Shown one piece after another: positions 25,986 to 34,744 of a DNA stretch of 64,000 bases; the first letter of the stretch is position 1; the number at the start of each line of letters is the position of its first letter. A model generated the notes under the pieces. That model was not told where the DNA came from and made no database searches. It saw only the letters and a list, made by a program, of their open reading frames with translations. The DNA comes from CAZWLY01 sp964634465 (GTDB lineage: Bacteria; Desulfobacterota; Desulfarculia; G963662305): NCBI GenBank assembly GCA_964634465.1, contig CAZWLY010000010.1, positions 62,001-126,000 on the forward strand. Reading direction: 5' to 3'. Made by a program: the position numbers and the translations under genes.

Positions 25986-26788
25986 ACGGCCCGGCCGAAC
26001 CGGGGATCAGGCCGGTCGTCGATCGGACCGCCTTTCTGACCAGGCCGGAGCGGCCTTGGCTGGGTGCGGCGAGCGTCCTGGCCTTGCTTGTCGTCTGGGA
26101 GGCCGTGGCCCGACTGGGGCTCGTCTCCCCGCTCTTCCTGCCGCCGCCTACGGCGGTGCTGGCCGACGGCTGGGCGATGGTCGAAAGCGGCGAGATATTC
26201 CTCCACCTCGCCGCCAGCCTGCGGCGGATCGCGGCCGGCTTCACCCTCGGCGCGGCGGTCGGGGTGCTGGTCGGGCTCTTGGCCGGCGTGTCGGCCACGG
26301 CCGAGTCCTCGCTCTCCCCGCTCATCGCCGCCGCCTACCCCATCCCCAAGATCGCCATTCTGCCGCTCTTAATCCTGTGGCTGGGCATCGGCGAGTCGCC
26401 CAAGGTGGCCGTCATCGCCCTGGGCGTCTTCTTCCCGATGGCGATCAACGTCCGGGCCGGGGTGAAGGACGTCGATCCCCAGCTCATCAAGGCGGCTATC
26501 TCACTGGGTTCGACCCGGCGGCGGATCGTGAGGCGGGTGATCCTGCCGGCCGTCCTGCCCATGGTCTTCGCCGGGCTCAAGCTGGGGGTGGGCATCGCCC
26601 TTTTGCTGGTGGTCACCGCCGAGATGGTCGCCGCCGACTCGGGGTTGGGCTTTTTGATCCTCTCCGCCGCCGACCTGATGCAGACCGGCCGGCTGATGTT
26701 CGGCCTCGTCGTCCTGTCGATCCTGGGCATCCTCTCCAACAGGCTGATCGATTGGCTGGAGCGACGGTTGATTCCGTGGCGGGAATGA
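25982..26788 (+). CDS. ABC transporter permease, SsuC/TauC-like
   Basis: Inner-membrane subunit of 268 residues with about six membrane helices and the EAA loop contacting the ATPase (KAAISLGSTRRRIVRRVILPAVLP, about 178-200). The start is GTG 25982 inside the overlap with the ATPase; longer frames upstream lie within the ATPase gene. Completes the importer; convergent with the next gene. Confidence 0.9.
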   Translation: MNGPAEPGIRPVVDRTAFLTRPERPWLGAASVLALLVVWEAVARLGLVSPLFLPPPTAVLADGWAMVESGEIFLHLAASLRRIAAGFTLGAAVGVLVGLLAGVSATAESSLSPLIAAAYPIPKIAILPLLILWLGIGESPKVAVIALGVFFPMAINVRAGVKDVDPQLIKAAISLGSTRRRIVRRVILPAVLPMVFAGLKLGVGIALLLVVTAEMVAADSGLGFLILSAADLMQTGRLMFGLVVLSILGILSNRLIDWLERRLIPWRE

Positions 26789-26792
26789 GCCG

Positions 26793-27626
26793 CTACTCGG
26801 CGATGGCGATGTCTTCCAGCTTCAGCCGGAGGTAGACGCGCTCGCCCTCGGGCAAGAGCCAGGACGCCTCCGCGGCGAGCGGTATCTCCTCGCCGCTGAC
26901 CTCGCTGTGCTCCGAGTATCTTACCCGCCACGGGGTTCGTACCGGCCGGCCGTCCACGTTCCGGAAGCGATCATCGGTCACGAAACTGATCACCCGACCC
27001 AGCTCGTCGAAGGTGAACTTGCCGGAGACTCGCCGTCCGGCCGCACTCAGGGTGACCAGGGCCGAGTTCTGGCCGGCCGCCGTCCAGGTCAGCCCCGGTC
27101 GGGGGCGGAGGGCCTGGGGAAACCAGACCGCGTCGGCGAGGTAGCGCAACAGGGAGGAGACGACCGTCTCCGGGCCCGCGGCCCCGGCCAGCTCGAACAG
27201 GCCGACGAACTTGCCCCTACGGCCGGCCCGGCCGTCGATCAGGTAGTCCAAGGCCTTGATCGTCACCCCCGGGGCGAGGGAGATGTCGGCCCGCCAGACG
27301 AAGCCGGGCGGATTGGTGGTATAGTTGGCCGCGGCGCTCAAGTCGAAGAAGGCGTCGGTCCGGGGCAGGCGGAGGCGGCCGGTCTGGTGGATCAGGACTC
27401 GGGCCGGGCGAGGCAGGCCGACCGGCGCGGCCCGGTTGAGATACCTGGCTGCCGGCGCCGGCAAGGTCGTCTCCGTAACGGGCGCGGCCGGGCCGGCCGC
27501 CCGGCGCAAGGCGACCCTGATTCCAGCCGCTTCCCGGTCGATGAGGCGCCCGCCGTACAGATCGGCCGCCGCCAGCAAGGCGTAGAGACCGATCAAGCCG
27601 CAAAGCGCCCACAACCCGATTCTCAT
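26793..27626 (-). CDS. Membrane-anchored protein, DUF6544-like
   Basis: The 277-residue protein has one N-terminal membrane helix (LWALCGLIGLYALLAAADL) and a long, probably extracytoplasmic domain. The repeated beta-rich pattern and segments LPAPAARYLNRA and DELGRVISFVTDDRFRNVDGRPVRTPW resemble the DUF6544 (formerly DUF6920) family of unknown function; I hold this match loosely. No catalytic motif is recognised. It is convergent with the ABC permease and 4 bp from its stop. Confidence 0.68.
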   Translation of the reverse strand: MRIGLWALCGLIGLYALLAAADLYGGRLIDREAAGIRVALRRAAGPAAPVTETTLPAPAARYLNRAAPVGLPRPARVLIHQTGRLRLPRTDAFFDLSAAANYTTNPPGFVWRADISLAPGVTIKALDYLIDGRAGRRGKFVGLFELAGAAGPETVVSSLLRYLADAVWFPQALRPRPGLTWTAAGQNSALVTLSAAGRRVSGKFTFDELGRVISFVTDDRFRNVDGRPVRTPWRVRYSEHSEVSGEEIPLAAEASWLLPEGERVYLRLKLEDIAIAE

Positions 27627-27701
27627 CCTCGTTCTCCGCTGTCATTGGCGGCGAGGAATGTTACCAGGCCGCTCGGCGGCCATCAACTCCTTTCGGTCGG
27701 G

Positions 27702-27953
27702 CTAATCGTACTTACTTTTGGACACCCAGACCTTGATCGGCCGGTAGTTCTCGACCTTGACCGGCACCGGGCCCTTGTTGGCGACGACCACCGGCAGCCA
27801 GCCGTTGACCACCTCGACCCGTTGGGGCGCGTCGGCCTGGGCCTGTTTGGGGCCGAGAAGGCCGTACAGGTTGGCCGCGATCAAAAGCAAGCTGAGCGCG
27901 ATGACGCCTAACAAAATGTTGGTCGTTCTGGCGCCTTCGACGAGTGACTTCAT
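27702..27953 (-). CDS. Small single-pass membrane protein, 83 aa
   Basis: Not recognised. The 83 residues comprise a short cytoplasmic start (MKSLVEGARTTN), one membrane helix (ILLGVIALSLLLIAANLYG) and a basic C-terminal domain (PVKVENYRPIKVWVSKSKYD). GGAGG five nt before the ATG at 27953 decides the start; the longer frame upstream runs into a repeat element. Likely a small envelope protein. Confidence 0.7.
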   Translation of the reverse strand: MKSLVEGARTTNILLGVIALSLLLIAANLYGLLGPKQAQADAPQRVEVVNGWLPVVVANKGPVPVKVENYRPIKVWVSKSKYD

Positions 27954-28040
27954 CTTCGCCTCCGATTTGAAAGTCAGACCCTTATCGGCTCCAATATGCA
28001 CCCAAACGAAATCTCGCGGGCGGTTGAGAGGGATTTCGGC

Positions 28041-28178
28041 CCGCCAGCCTTCCAGGCCGGCCGGGTCGGGTTGTTCGAGCCACCCGGCCGGCCGCTCGCT
28101 TCCGGCCCTGGCCCCCCTCCAACTGAAGGGTGCGGCCCACATTCTATACCGGACCCGGCCGCCTTGGAAGGCTGGCGG
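28041..28178. repeat. 138-bp element bounded by about 30-bp inverted repeats
   Basis: The left arm begins CCGCCAGCCTTCCA (28041-28054) and the right arm ends TGGAAGGCTGGCGG (28165-28178). The inverted similarity extends to about 30 bp per arm (28041-28070 against 28178-28149) with 27 of 30 positions matching. The interior of about 78 bp encodes nothing. No clear target duplication is visible. It could be a MITE-like element or a large hairpin, and it abuts the truncated ATPase stop codon exactly. Confidence 0.6.
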
Positions 28179-28546
<368 letters not shown>

Positions 28547-28550
<4 letters not shown>

Positions 28551-29155
28551 GACCGTCTCTCCCGGCCCGGGCCGGCCGGGGAGGCCGCCTCGACCTTGGC
28601 GAAGTCGAAGAAGCGCAGGCCGTCTAGAATATCGGCCTTGTCGATGATCACCCGGCCGTTTTCGATCCGCCTTTTCAGCGGGGCCGGGTTGCAGCCGCCC
28701 CGAACCTCGTTGACCTTGACCGAGGCGAAGCGACGGCCGCAGTTGCGGCAGACCATGTAGTCCCCGTCCTGGGCGTAGCCCTTGTTGGCCGGCCAGCACA
28801 CGTCGCAGGCGTCGAAGGCGGCCCGGATGACGCCGTCGGAGCTTTTGAGGACGAAGAAGCGGATGGTCTGGCCGTTTTTGGTGGTGTGCTGGTAGTAGCG
28901 GGCCTTGCCGCCCTCGAACAGCTCGACGGGCAAGGCGACGCTGGTCGCGGTCTCGCCGAGACTGGTCACCCGGCTGACGGCCTCCTTGGTGCCGCGGGTG
29001 ACGATGACCGCCGCCCCGGCCGCGATGAACAGACAGATCGCGGCGATGATCAGCGGAATGCGCCTCGTCTTCTTGTCTTTTCCCAGTACGGCGGCTTTCT
29101 TGGCCTCGGTGGCGCGGGCGCGTTCGGCGCTCTTTTTTGAACCCTTTTTGGACAT
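28547..29155 (-). CDS. DUF2318 domain protein (membrane, Cys-rich, possible metal transport)
   Basis: About 202 residues with one N-terminal membrane helix (IPLIIAAICLFIAAGAAVIV) and a DUF2318 domain containing paired cysteines (FDACDVCW and CRNCGRRF). DUF2318 is often called a Fe-S or metal-linked domain and is found in operons with MacB-like permeases and ATPases; the metal role is not proven here. The start at 29155 follows AGGAG. Its final residues (ASPAGPGRERRS) look atypical and may have changed when it became fused next to the ATPase remnant. Confidence 0.8.
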
Positions 29156-29313
29156 ACTCACACTCCTGTCGCGATGATCCAGATGAATCTCTCGGTGAAG
29201 GGCGGCGCGCTCGGCGGCCGGCCCGGACAGGGGCACAGCCGCACGCCGGGTGAAACCGGGTCGCCGCCGGGAACCAAGTCTGGTTCAACCTTGGAACCGG
29301 TTTCGGGCTGGAA

Positions 29314-29730
29314 TCAGATCAGGAGAGAGAGGGTGTTGAGGTAGATCAGGGCCGCCGGTCCCGGTCCGGCCCGGAGGAGAGACGGGGCGGGCCCTCCAGC
29401 CGGAAAGGCGCCGACAGCCGATCGGGGGGCGGTGTCGACGATCGCCGGAGCGCCGCTTTTCGCGTTCGGCCCGGCGGCCGGCGCGGCCGCCGGATGGCGC
29501 CGGACGGCCGGCGCGGTCACCCGGGCGCACTCGGCGCTCGAAGCCGCAGCGCAGCAGCAGGGGGCGGTGAACCTCGGTCCGGCGGGGTGGTAACTCGAAC
29601 GGCCGGCCTGGGGGCAGCACGGTCCCCCGCAGGCCAAGGCCGCCGACAGGCCGGCGAACAACACGGCCAGGCTCGCCGCCAAGGCGAGCGTCCGCTTGAA
29701 AAACCGCTTCTGGCTCCCGCCGAGACTCAT
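29314..29730 (-). CDS. Cys-rich exported hypothetical protein, 138 aa
   Basis: Not recognised. An N-terminal signal/anchor (LALAASLAVLFAGLSAALA) is followed by clustered cysteines (ACGGPCCP, APCCCAAAS, ECARV), then a low-complexity Ala/Pro/Gly-rich region and a hydrophobic tail. The cysteine clusters suggest metal binding in the periplasm, consistent with nearby DUF2318, but this is inference. The GC-rich, repetitive composition makes an artefactual open frame possible; the signal peptide and position argue for a gene. Confidence 0.5.
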   Translation of the reverse strand: MSLGGSQKRFFKRTLALAASLAVLFAGLSAALACGGPCCPQAGRSSYHPAGPRFTAPCCCAAASSAECARVTAPAVRRHPAAAPAAGPNAKSGAPAIVDTAPRSAVGAFPAGGPAPSLLRAGPGPAALIYLNTLSLLI

Positions 29731-29806
29731 CGTTCACACCAGGCTCTGTAAATACCATCCGGCCGGGTCGAGGTCAATCCGGTCCGTCGAACCGATCTTC
29801 GGCCGG

Positions 29807-30667
29807 TCACTTGAACAGCTCGAACAGCGCCTCGGCCCTGGTCGGGTCCACCCCTCGATCGCGGAGGGGATGCTCGATTCCGGCCAGGACCACCTGGTCG
29901 TAGCTCGGCCGCTCCTTCCGGTAGATGATCCCGAGGGGGATGCGTTCGTCCTGGGGGCGAAGCAGCAGTTTCAAGGCGGCCATGAGCTCGCCGGGATCAT
30001 GTTCCGGCCCCAGCTCGTAGCAGCGGGCGTTGTAGTAGTCATAGGTGTGGACCTTGTCCCACGAGACGCAGGGCTGGAGCACGTTTAGAAGGGCGAAGCC
30101 CCGGTGGCTGACGGCGGCTTTGATCAGCTCGGTCAAGTGCTCGCCCCTGGCCGAGTAGCCCTGGGCGACGAAGCCGCAGCCCTGGCTTACGGCCAAGGCC
30201 AGCGGATTCATCGGCTGGACGGCCAGGCCCCGGGGCTGGAGTTTGGCCCTGGTCCCTTCCTCGGTCGTCGGCGAGGCCTGGCCTTTGGTCAGGCCGTAGA
30301 CCCGATTGTCGTGGACGATGAGGGTGATGTCGATGTTGCGCCGCACGGCCGAGACGAAGTGGTTGCCGCCCTCGCCGTAGGCCCCGCCGTCGCCGGCGTG
30401 GACGATGACGGTCAGGTCGTCGGCGGCCAGCTTGGCCGTGGTGGCCGAGGCCACCTCCCGGCCGTGTAAGCCGTCGAAGGTGTTGACCCGAAGGTAATGG
30501 GGCAGCTTGGGGGCCTGGCCGATGCCGGAGCACATCAAAACCTTGTGGGGCGGCAAATTGAGCTCGACCAGGGCCTTCTTGACCGCGGCCAGGATGCCGA
30601 AGTTGCCGCAGCCGGGGCACCAAGCGATCTCGACGTCGCTGTTGTAGTCGTTGAGGCTCACGCTCAT
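29807..30667 (-). CDS. korB: 2-oxoacid:ferredoxin oxidoreductase, beta subunit
   Basis: Thiamine-diphosphate subunit of 286 residues; motifs are WCPGCGNFG, GDGGAYGEGGNHF (TPP/Mg site, about 88-100) and a further CxxC. Oxidatively decarboxylates 2-oxoacids such as 2-oxoglutarate, reducing ferredoxin. The start is ATG 30667, with GGAGGAG about 9 nt upstream; a TTG at 30673 overlaps the korA stop. Translated just after korA, which supplies the other subunit. Substrate assignment (2-oxoglutarate or another acid) is inferred from the family. Confidence 0.85.
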   Translation of the reverse strand: MSVSLNDYNSDVEIAWCPGCGNFGILAAVKKALVELNLPPHKVLMCSGIGQAPKLPHYLRVNTFDGLHGREVASATTAKLAADDLTVIVHAGDGGAYGEGGNHFVSAVRRNIDITLIVHDNRVYGLTKGQASPTTEEGTRAKLQPRGLAVQPMNPLALAVSQGCGFVAQGYSARGEHLTELIKAAVSHRGFALLNVLQPCVSWDKVHTYDYYNARCYELGPEHDPGELMAALKLLLRPQDERIPLGIIYRKERPSYDQVVLAGIEHPLRDRGVDPTRAEALFELFK

Positions 30668-30669
30668 GC

Positions 30670-32358
30670 TCAAATCTCCTCCACCAGACGGGCCAAGAGC
30701 CCGTCCACGGTGAACGGCCGTCCGTCCAGTTTGGTGATGATAACGTCCACCTCCCTGAGACAGACCTCGCGGATGAGAGAGGCCAGCTCGCCCCCGACCG
30801 AGGCCTCGACGACGATCAGCGGCGAGGCGTTCTTCAGCAGGGCGGCCAGTTCCTCCTCGGGCGGCGGCCAGAGCCAGGTCAGGTTGACGTGGGCCGCCTC
30901 CCGACCCGTCTCGGCCAGGCGGCCGACGGCCTCGGCCGCGGTCTCAAAGGTCGAGCCCCAACTGACCACCACCGGCCCGCCGTTCAGGGGACCGGTCAAC
31001 TCCGGCGGCCAGGCGTTCTCGGCCACGGCCAGCGCCTTGCTCCGGCGCTTCAAGGCCATCTTCTCGGCCTCCTCGGCCCGCTCGGTGAGATATCCGTCCT
31101 GGTCGTGCTCGTCGGAGTCGACCACGACCAGATGCCGGGAGACGCCCGGCGCGGCCAGGGGCGAGATGCCGTCTTCGGTCAGGGCGAAGCGGCGGTAGAC
31201 GTCGAGTTCGGCGAGCTCGGCGGGGGTCAGGAAGTGACGCTCGCTGGGAAGCCCCTCGATGGACGGCGGCTCGATCGTCGCCTGGGAGTCGTGAAGGAGC
31301 TGGTCGGTCATAACGAAGACCGGCGTCTGGTAGCGTTCGGCCAGGTCGAAGGCCTGGGCGGTGACCTCGAAGCAGTCGCGGATGTTCTTCGGGGCGAGGA
31401 CGATCCGGGGGAAGAAGCCGTGGCCGGCGTGGCGGACCAGGTTCAGATCGCCCTGGGCCAGCCGGGTCGGCAGTCCGGTGGCGGGACCGGGTCGCTGGGC
31501 CAGGACGATGACCGCCGGGGTCTCGATCATGCCCAGGAGCGAAACCCCCTCGGTCATCAGGCAGAAGCCGCCGCCGCTGGTGGCGGTCATCGCTCTGGCC
31601 CCGGCGTAGGCCGCGCCGGCGACCATGTTGATCGCCGCCACCTCGTCCTCGGCCTGCTCGACGACGATCCCGGCCCGCTTCGACCACGCGGCCAGGTTGA
31701 CCAACACGCCGGTGGCCGGGCTCATCGGGTAGCCGGCGACGAAGGTCGCCCCGCCGGCTACCGCGCCCAGGGCGACGGCCTGGGCTCCGGAGAGCCACAT
31801 CCGGCCGTTGGGCTCGCCTTTGGGCAGGGCGAAGCGACCGGTCGCACCCCACTCCTCGATTGCAACCCGACCCAGATCGGCCGCCTTGAGGTTGATCGCG
31901 GTCAACTCGTCGTTGCCGGCGAAGCGTTCCCGGATCACCGTCTCGATCAGACCGCCGTCGAGGCCCAGCAGGCCGGCCAACGCCGCGAGGGCGACCGTTC
32001 CGGCCGCCTTGTCCGAGCCGGCCTCGACGGCCAGGTCCCTCAAGAAGAAGGGCGCGGCGCCCTCTAGGCCCCAGTCCGCCTGGCAGATGACGAGCCCATC
32101 GGGGCTCAAAAGATCGGCGAAGGACTCGGCCGCCTCCCTGGTTTGGGCGACCAGGAGGTCGATGTGATCGGTGATTCCGGCCAGCTCCCGCTCCGAGCAG
32201 CGCAGGTGGGAAAAACTGAGCCCGCCCCTGATCCGGGACTCGGCGTCGTTGCGGGCGAAGGCGAACAGCCCGGCCCTGGTGATCGCCCGACCGAGCATCT
32301 CGCTGGTGGTGGCCATGCCCTGGCCGGCCGCGCCGGCGATGCGGATGCTCAGCTCCAT
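30670..32358 (-). CDS. korA: 2-oxoacid:ferredoxin oxidoreductase, fused gamma-alpha subunit
   Basis: The 562-residue protein fuses an N-terminal gamma domain (about 1-190, starting IAGAAGQGMATTSEMLG) to the alpha domain (about 195-560: AGYPMSPATGVL and EQAEDEVAAINMVAGAAYAGARA, a pyrimidine-binding domain with the TSGGGFCLM segment). With KorB it forms a two-subunit ferredoxin-reducing 2-oxoacid oxidoreductase. The gamma/alpha fusion is typical of the KorA type. AAGGAGG ribosome-binding site before ATG 32358. First gene of the pair. Confidence 0.87.
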   Translation of the reverse strand: MELSIRIAGAAGQGMATTSEMLGRAITRAGLFAFARNDAESRIRGGLSFSHLRCSERELAGITDHIDLLVAQTREAAESFADLLSPDGLVICQADWGLEGAAPFFLRDLAVEAGSDKAAGTVALAALAGLLGLDGGLIETVIRERFAGNDELTAINLKAADLGRVAIEEWGATGRFALPKGEPNGRMWLSGAQAVALGAVAGGATFVAGYPMSPATGVLVNLAAWSKRAGIVVEQAEDEVAAINMVAGAAYAGARAMTATSGGGFCLMTEGVSLLGMIETPAVIVLAQRPGPATGLPTRLAQGDLNLVRHAGHGFFPRIVLAPKNIRDCFEVTAQAFDLAERYQTPVFVMTDQLLHDSQATIEPPSIEGLPSERHFLTPAELAELDVYRRFALTEDGISPLAAPGVSRHLVVVDSDEHDQDGYLTERAEEAEKMALKRRSKALAVAENAWPPELTGPLNGGPVVVSWGSTFETAAEAVGRLAETGREAAHVNLTWLWPPPEEELAALLKNASPLIVVEASVGGELASLIREVCLREVDVIITKLDGRPFTVDGLLARLVEEI

Positions 32359-32499
32359 GGGGCCTCCTTATCCAGACATGCGAGACATATTATACTCCAT
32401 GAACGTCCCCTTCGCTCTCCCGGCGGCCGGCCGGGCTTGACATCGGCCGGGAATGGGTGTTGGCTGTGGCTCGGCTCTTCTGAAGGGAAAGGGCGACGG

Positions 32500-33375
32500 A
32501 TGGCGGCGATCGACATAAACGTGGTTCAAGTCCTGGCCGGGGCGGTGGCGATCAGCTTCTCGTCCGTCTTCGTCAAGTTGGCCCACATCGGCCCCACTGC
32601 GGCCGGGTTCTACCGGGTCTTCTTCGGTGGGCTGGTTCTGCTCGGCCTGGTCGTCGCCCGCCGGGAGCGTCTCTGGCAGGGGCGGCGGCCCTTCCTCCTG
32701 GCCGCGGCGGCCGGACTGGCCTTCGCCCTGGATTTGACCTTCTGGCATGTCTCCATCCACTTCATCGGTCCCGGCCTGGCCACCATCCTGGCCAACTTCC
32801 AGGTCTTCTTCCTAGCCGCCATCGGCGTTATCTTCATGGGCGAGCGCCTCAGCCCGCGTCTGGGTCTGGCCATTCCGCTGTCGCTCGCCGGGCTGTTGTT
32901 GCTGGTCGGACCCGACTGGTCCAACCTGGGCGAGAGGTATCAGCTCGGCGTTCTCTGCGGCCTGGCCACGGCGGTCTGCTACACCGCCTATCTGCTGACG
33001 TTGCGCCGGACGAGGGGCGTGGCCAGACCGCTGTCGTCGCTGGCCAATATGGCCGTCATCTCGCTTACCTGCGCCGCCTTTCTGGCCGTCGAGGTGCCGC
33101 TTCTGGGCGAGAGCTTCGCCATCGTCGACGGCCAGACCTGGGCCTCGCTCCTGGGCCTGGGCGTCGCCGCCCAGGTCCTGGGCTGGGTCTGGATCTCCCA
33201 GGGGCTGCCCAAGATGGACGCCTCCCGGGGCGGGCTGGTGCTCTTCCTGCAGCCGACCCTGGCCTTCCTGTGGGACATCGTCATCTTCTCCCGGCCGACC
33301 GGGATGATCGACGCCGCCGGCGCGACGCTGGCCCTGGGGGCGATCTACCTCGGCCTGACCAGCCGGACGTCTTGA
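32500..33375 (+). CDS. DMT-superfamily (EamA) transporter
   Basis: Integral membrane protein of 291 residues with ten predicted helices arranged as two EamA repeats (about 8-140 and 150-285), the drug/metabolite transporter layout; substrate unknown. The start at 32500 lies about 9 nt after GAAAGGG. The longer upstream frame runs through the korA start region and is not used. Confidence 0.85.
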   Translation: MAAIDINVVQVLAGAVAISFSSVFVKLAHIGPTAAGFYRVFFGGLVLLGLVVARRERLWQGRRPFLLAAAAGLAFALDLTFWHVSIHFIGPGLATILANFQVFFLAAIGVIFMGERLSPRLGLAIPLSLAGLLLLVGPDWSNLGERYQLGVLCGLATAVCYTAYLLTLRRTRGVARPLSSLANMAVISLTCAAFLAVEVPLLGESFAIVDGQTWASLLGLGVAAQVLGWVWISQGLPKMDASRGGLVLFLQPTLAFLWDIVIFSRPTGMIDAAGATLALGAIYLGLTSRTS

Positions 33376-33496
33376 TCGGGGTGTTCTTCACCCCGGCCGC
33401 CGCGGCCCCGAAGGCCTTGGCTCGACCCCGGCCAGGGGTTAGAATCGATACCAGGCGTCCCGCCCGGACGGACCAGTCAGCCAGGAGAAAACGACC

Positions 33497-34164
33497 ATGT
33501 CCCAGACCTACCAGCCCGGCAGCGACTGGCGGACCAAGCCCACCGACCGCTTCGTCTTGAAGTGGATCAAGCTTAACCTGTCGGCCAGGGTCGCGCCCCG
33601 ACTGGCCGAGTTCGACCGACTCAGTCCGTGGCAGGTCACCGCCGCCTCGGCCGCGTTGGGCGTCCTCGGCGGCCTCTTCCTGGCCCTGGGTTGGGGTTTT
33701 GCGGCCGGGCTCGCCGCCCTTGTCTCCCAGGTCCTGGACGGCGCCGACGGCCAGTTGGCCCGACCGACCGGTCGGGTCTCGCCGGCCGGGCGTTTATCGA
33801 CTCGGTCCTGGACCGCTATCCCGACGCGGCCATGGTCATCGGGATCACGCTCTACCTGGTCCGGCTGCCCGGCGGCGGCGGCGACTGGCGGCTGGTCTGC
33901 CTGGGCTTTCTGGCTCTGGCCGGCAGCGGCCTGATCTCCTACACCACCGCCCGGGCGACGACGCTCGATATCGATTTGGGCCCGCCGACCTATGCCAGCA
34001 AGGGAACGCGGATGTCGGTGACGATCGTCTGCGCCCTGGCAAGCCCGCTCGTCGATACCGCCCCCTTGGCGGCGCTGGTCTATCTGGCCGTCCACCCCAA
34101 CGCCGTGGTCGTCAAACGGCTGATCACGGCTCATCGCCAGGCCGGACCGCGGGAGCGGGCATGA
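33497..34164 (+). pseudogene. CDP-alcohol phosphatidyltransferase, frameshifted
   Basis: Integral membrane transferase that moves a phosphatidyl or other phospho group from a CDP-alcohol. The first part (33497 to about 33790) reads into DGADGQLARPTGRVSPAG and then the frame breaks; the downstream frame continues with FIDSVLDRYPD. Restoring one base near 33791-33793 yields DG-x2-AR-x8-G-x3-D-x3-D with spacing intact, so the active site is split by a single missing base. Either a sequencing error or a real inactivating mutation. ATG with CCAGGAG upstream. Its stop overlaps the start of the nucleotidyltransferase by 4 bp. Confidence 0.8.
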
Positions 34165-34697
34165 CCAGGCCGACCGAAGTCGGGGTCATCCACGGCCGCT
34201 TCCAGGTTCCCCACAACGACCACCTGGTCTACCTCCTGGCCGGCAAGGAGCGCTGCCGACACCTGGTGGTCGGGATCACCAACCCCGACCCGTCATTGAC
34301 CAAACCCGACCCGGCCGATCCGGCCCGCTCCAACCCGGCGGCCAACCCGCTGACCTATTTCGAGCGCTACACCATGATTCGGGCGGCGTTGATCGAAGCC
34401 GGTCTGGCCGAAGGCGAGTTTTCCATCGTCCCCCTGCCGATCAACGTTCCCGAGCTGATCGGTCACTACGTTCCGAGCGAGGCGACCTTTTATCTGACCA
34501 TCTACGACGACTGGGGCCAGGCCAAGCTCAAGCGCTTGGAAGGGTTGGGGCTCAACTGCGAGGTGATGTGGGAGCGCCCCCTCGAGGAGAAGGGCGTCAC
34601 CGCCTCCCGCGTTCGGCGGCTGATGATCGAGGGCGGCGACTGGCCGAGTCTGGTCCCGAAGGCGGTCGAGAGGCTGATGGCGGCGCGTTCAGACTGA
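34161..34697 (+). CDS. Nucleotidyltransferase (NMNAT/cytidylyltransferase family)
   Basis: The 178-residue protein has the alpha/beta nucleotidyltransferase fold: GVIHGRFQVPHNDHL is the HxGH-type motif (here HNDH), and VTASRVRRLM near the C-terminus is the ISxTxxR-type motif. The family includes NMN adenylyltransferase and CTP-dependent enzymes making CDP-alcohols. Its ATG overlaps the stop of the CDP-alcohol transferase frame by 4 bp, suggesting it makes the activated head group used by that enzyme (inference). Specificity is not readable. Confidence 0.78.
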   Translation: MTRPTEVGVIHGRFQVPHNDHLVYLLAGKERCRHLVVGITNPDPSLTKPDPADPARSNPAANPLTYFERYTMIRAALIEAGLAEGEFSIVPLPINVPELIGHYVPSEATFYLTIYDDWGQAKLKRLEGLGLNCEVMWERPLEEKGVTASRVRRLMIEGGDWPSLVPKAVERLMAARSD

Positions 34698-34744
34698 CGG
34701 CCCGCCCCAAGGCGCCTGGGAGCCGACCCGACCGGCTCCCGGTC

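Noticed and set aside
27981..27988. TTATCGGC (reverse of GCCGATAA) as a sigma28 element
   Set aside because: No matching -35 element at the right distance on the minus strand.
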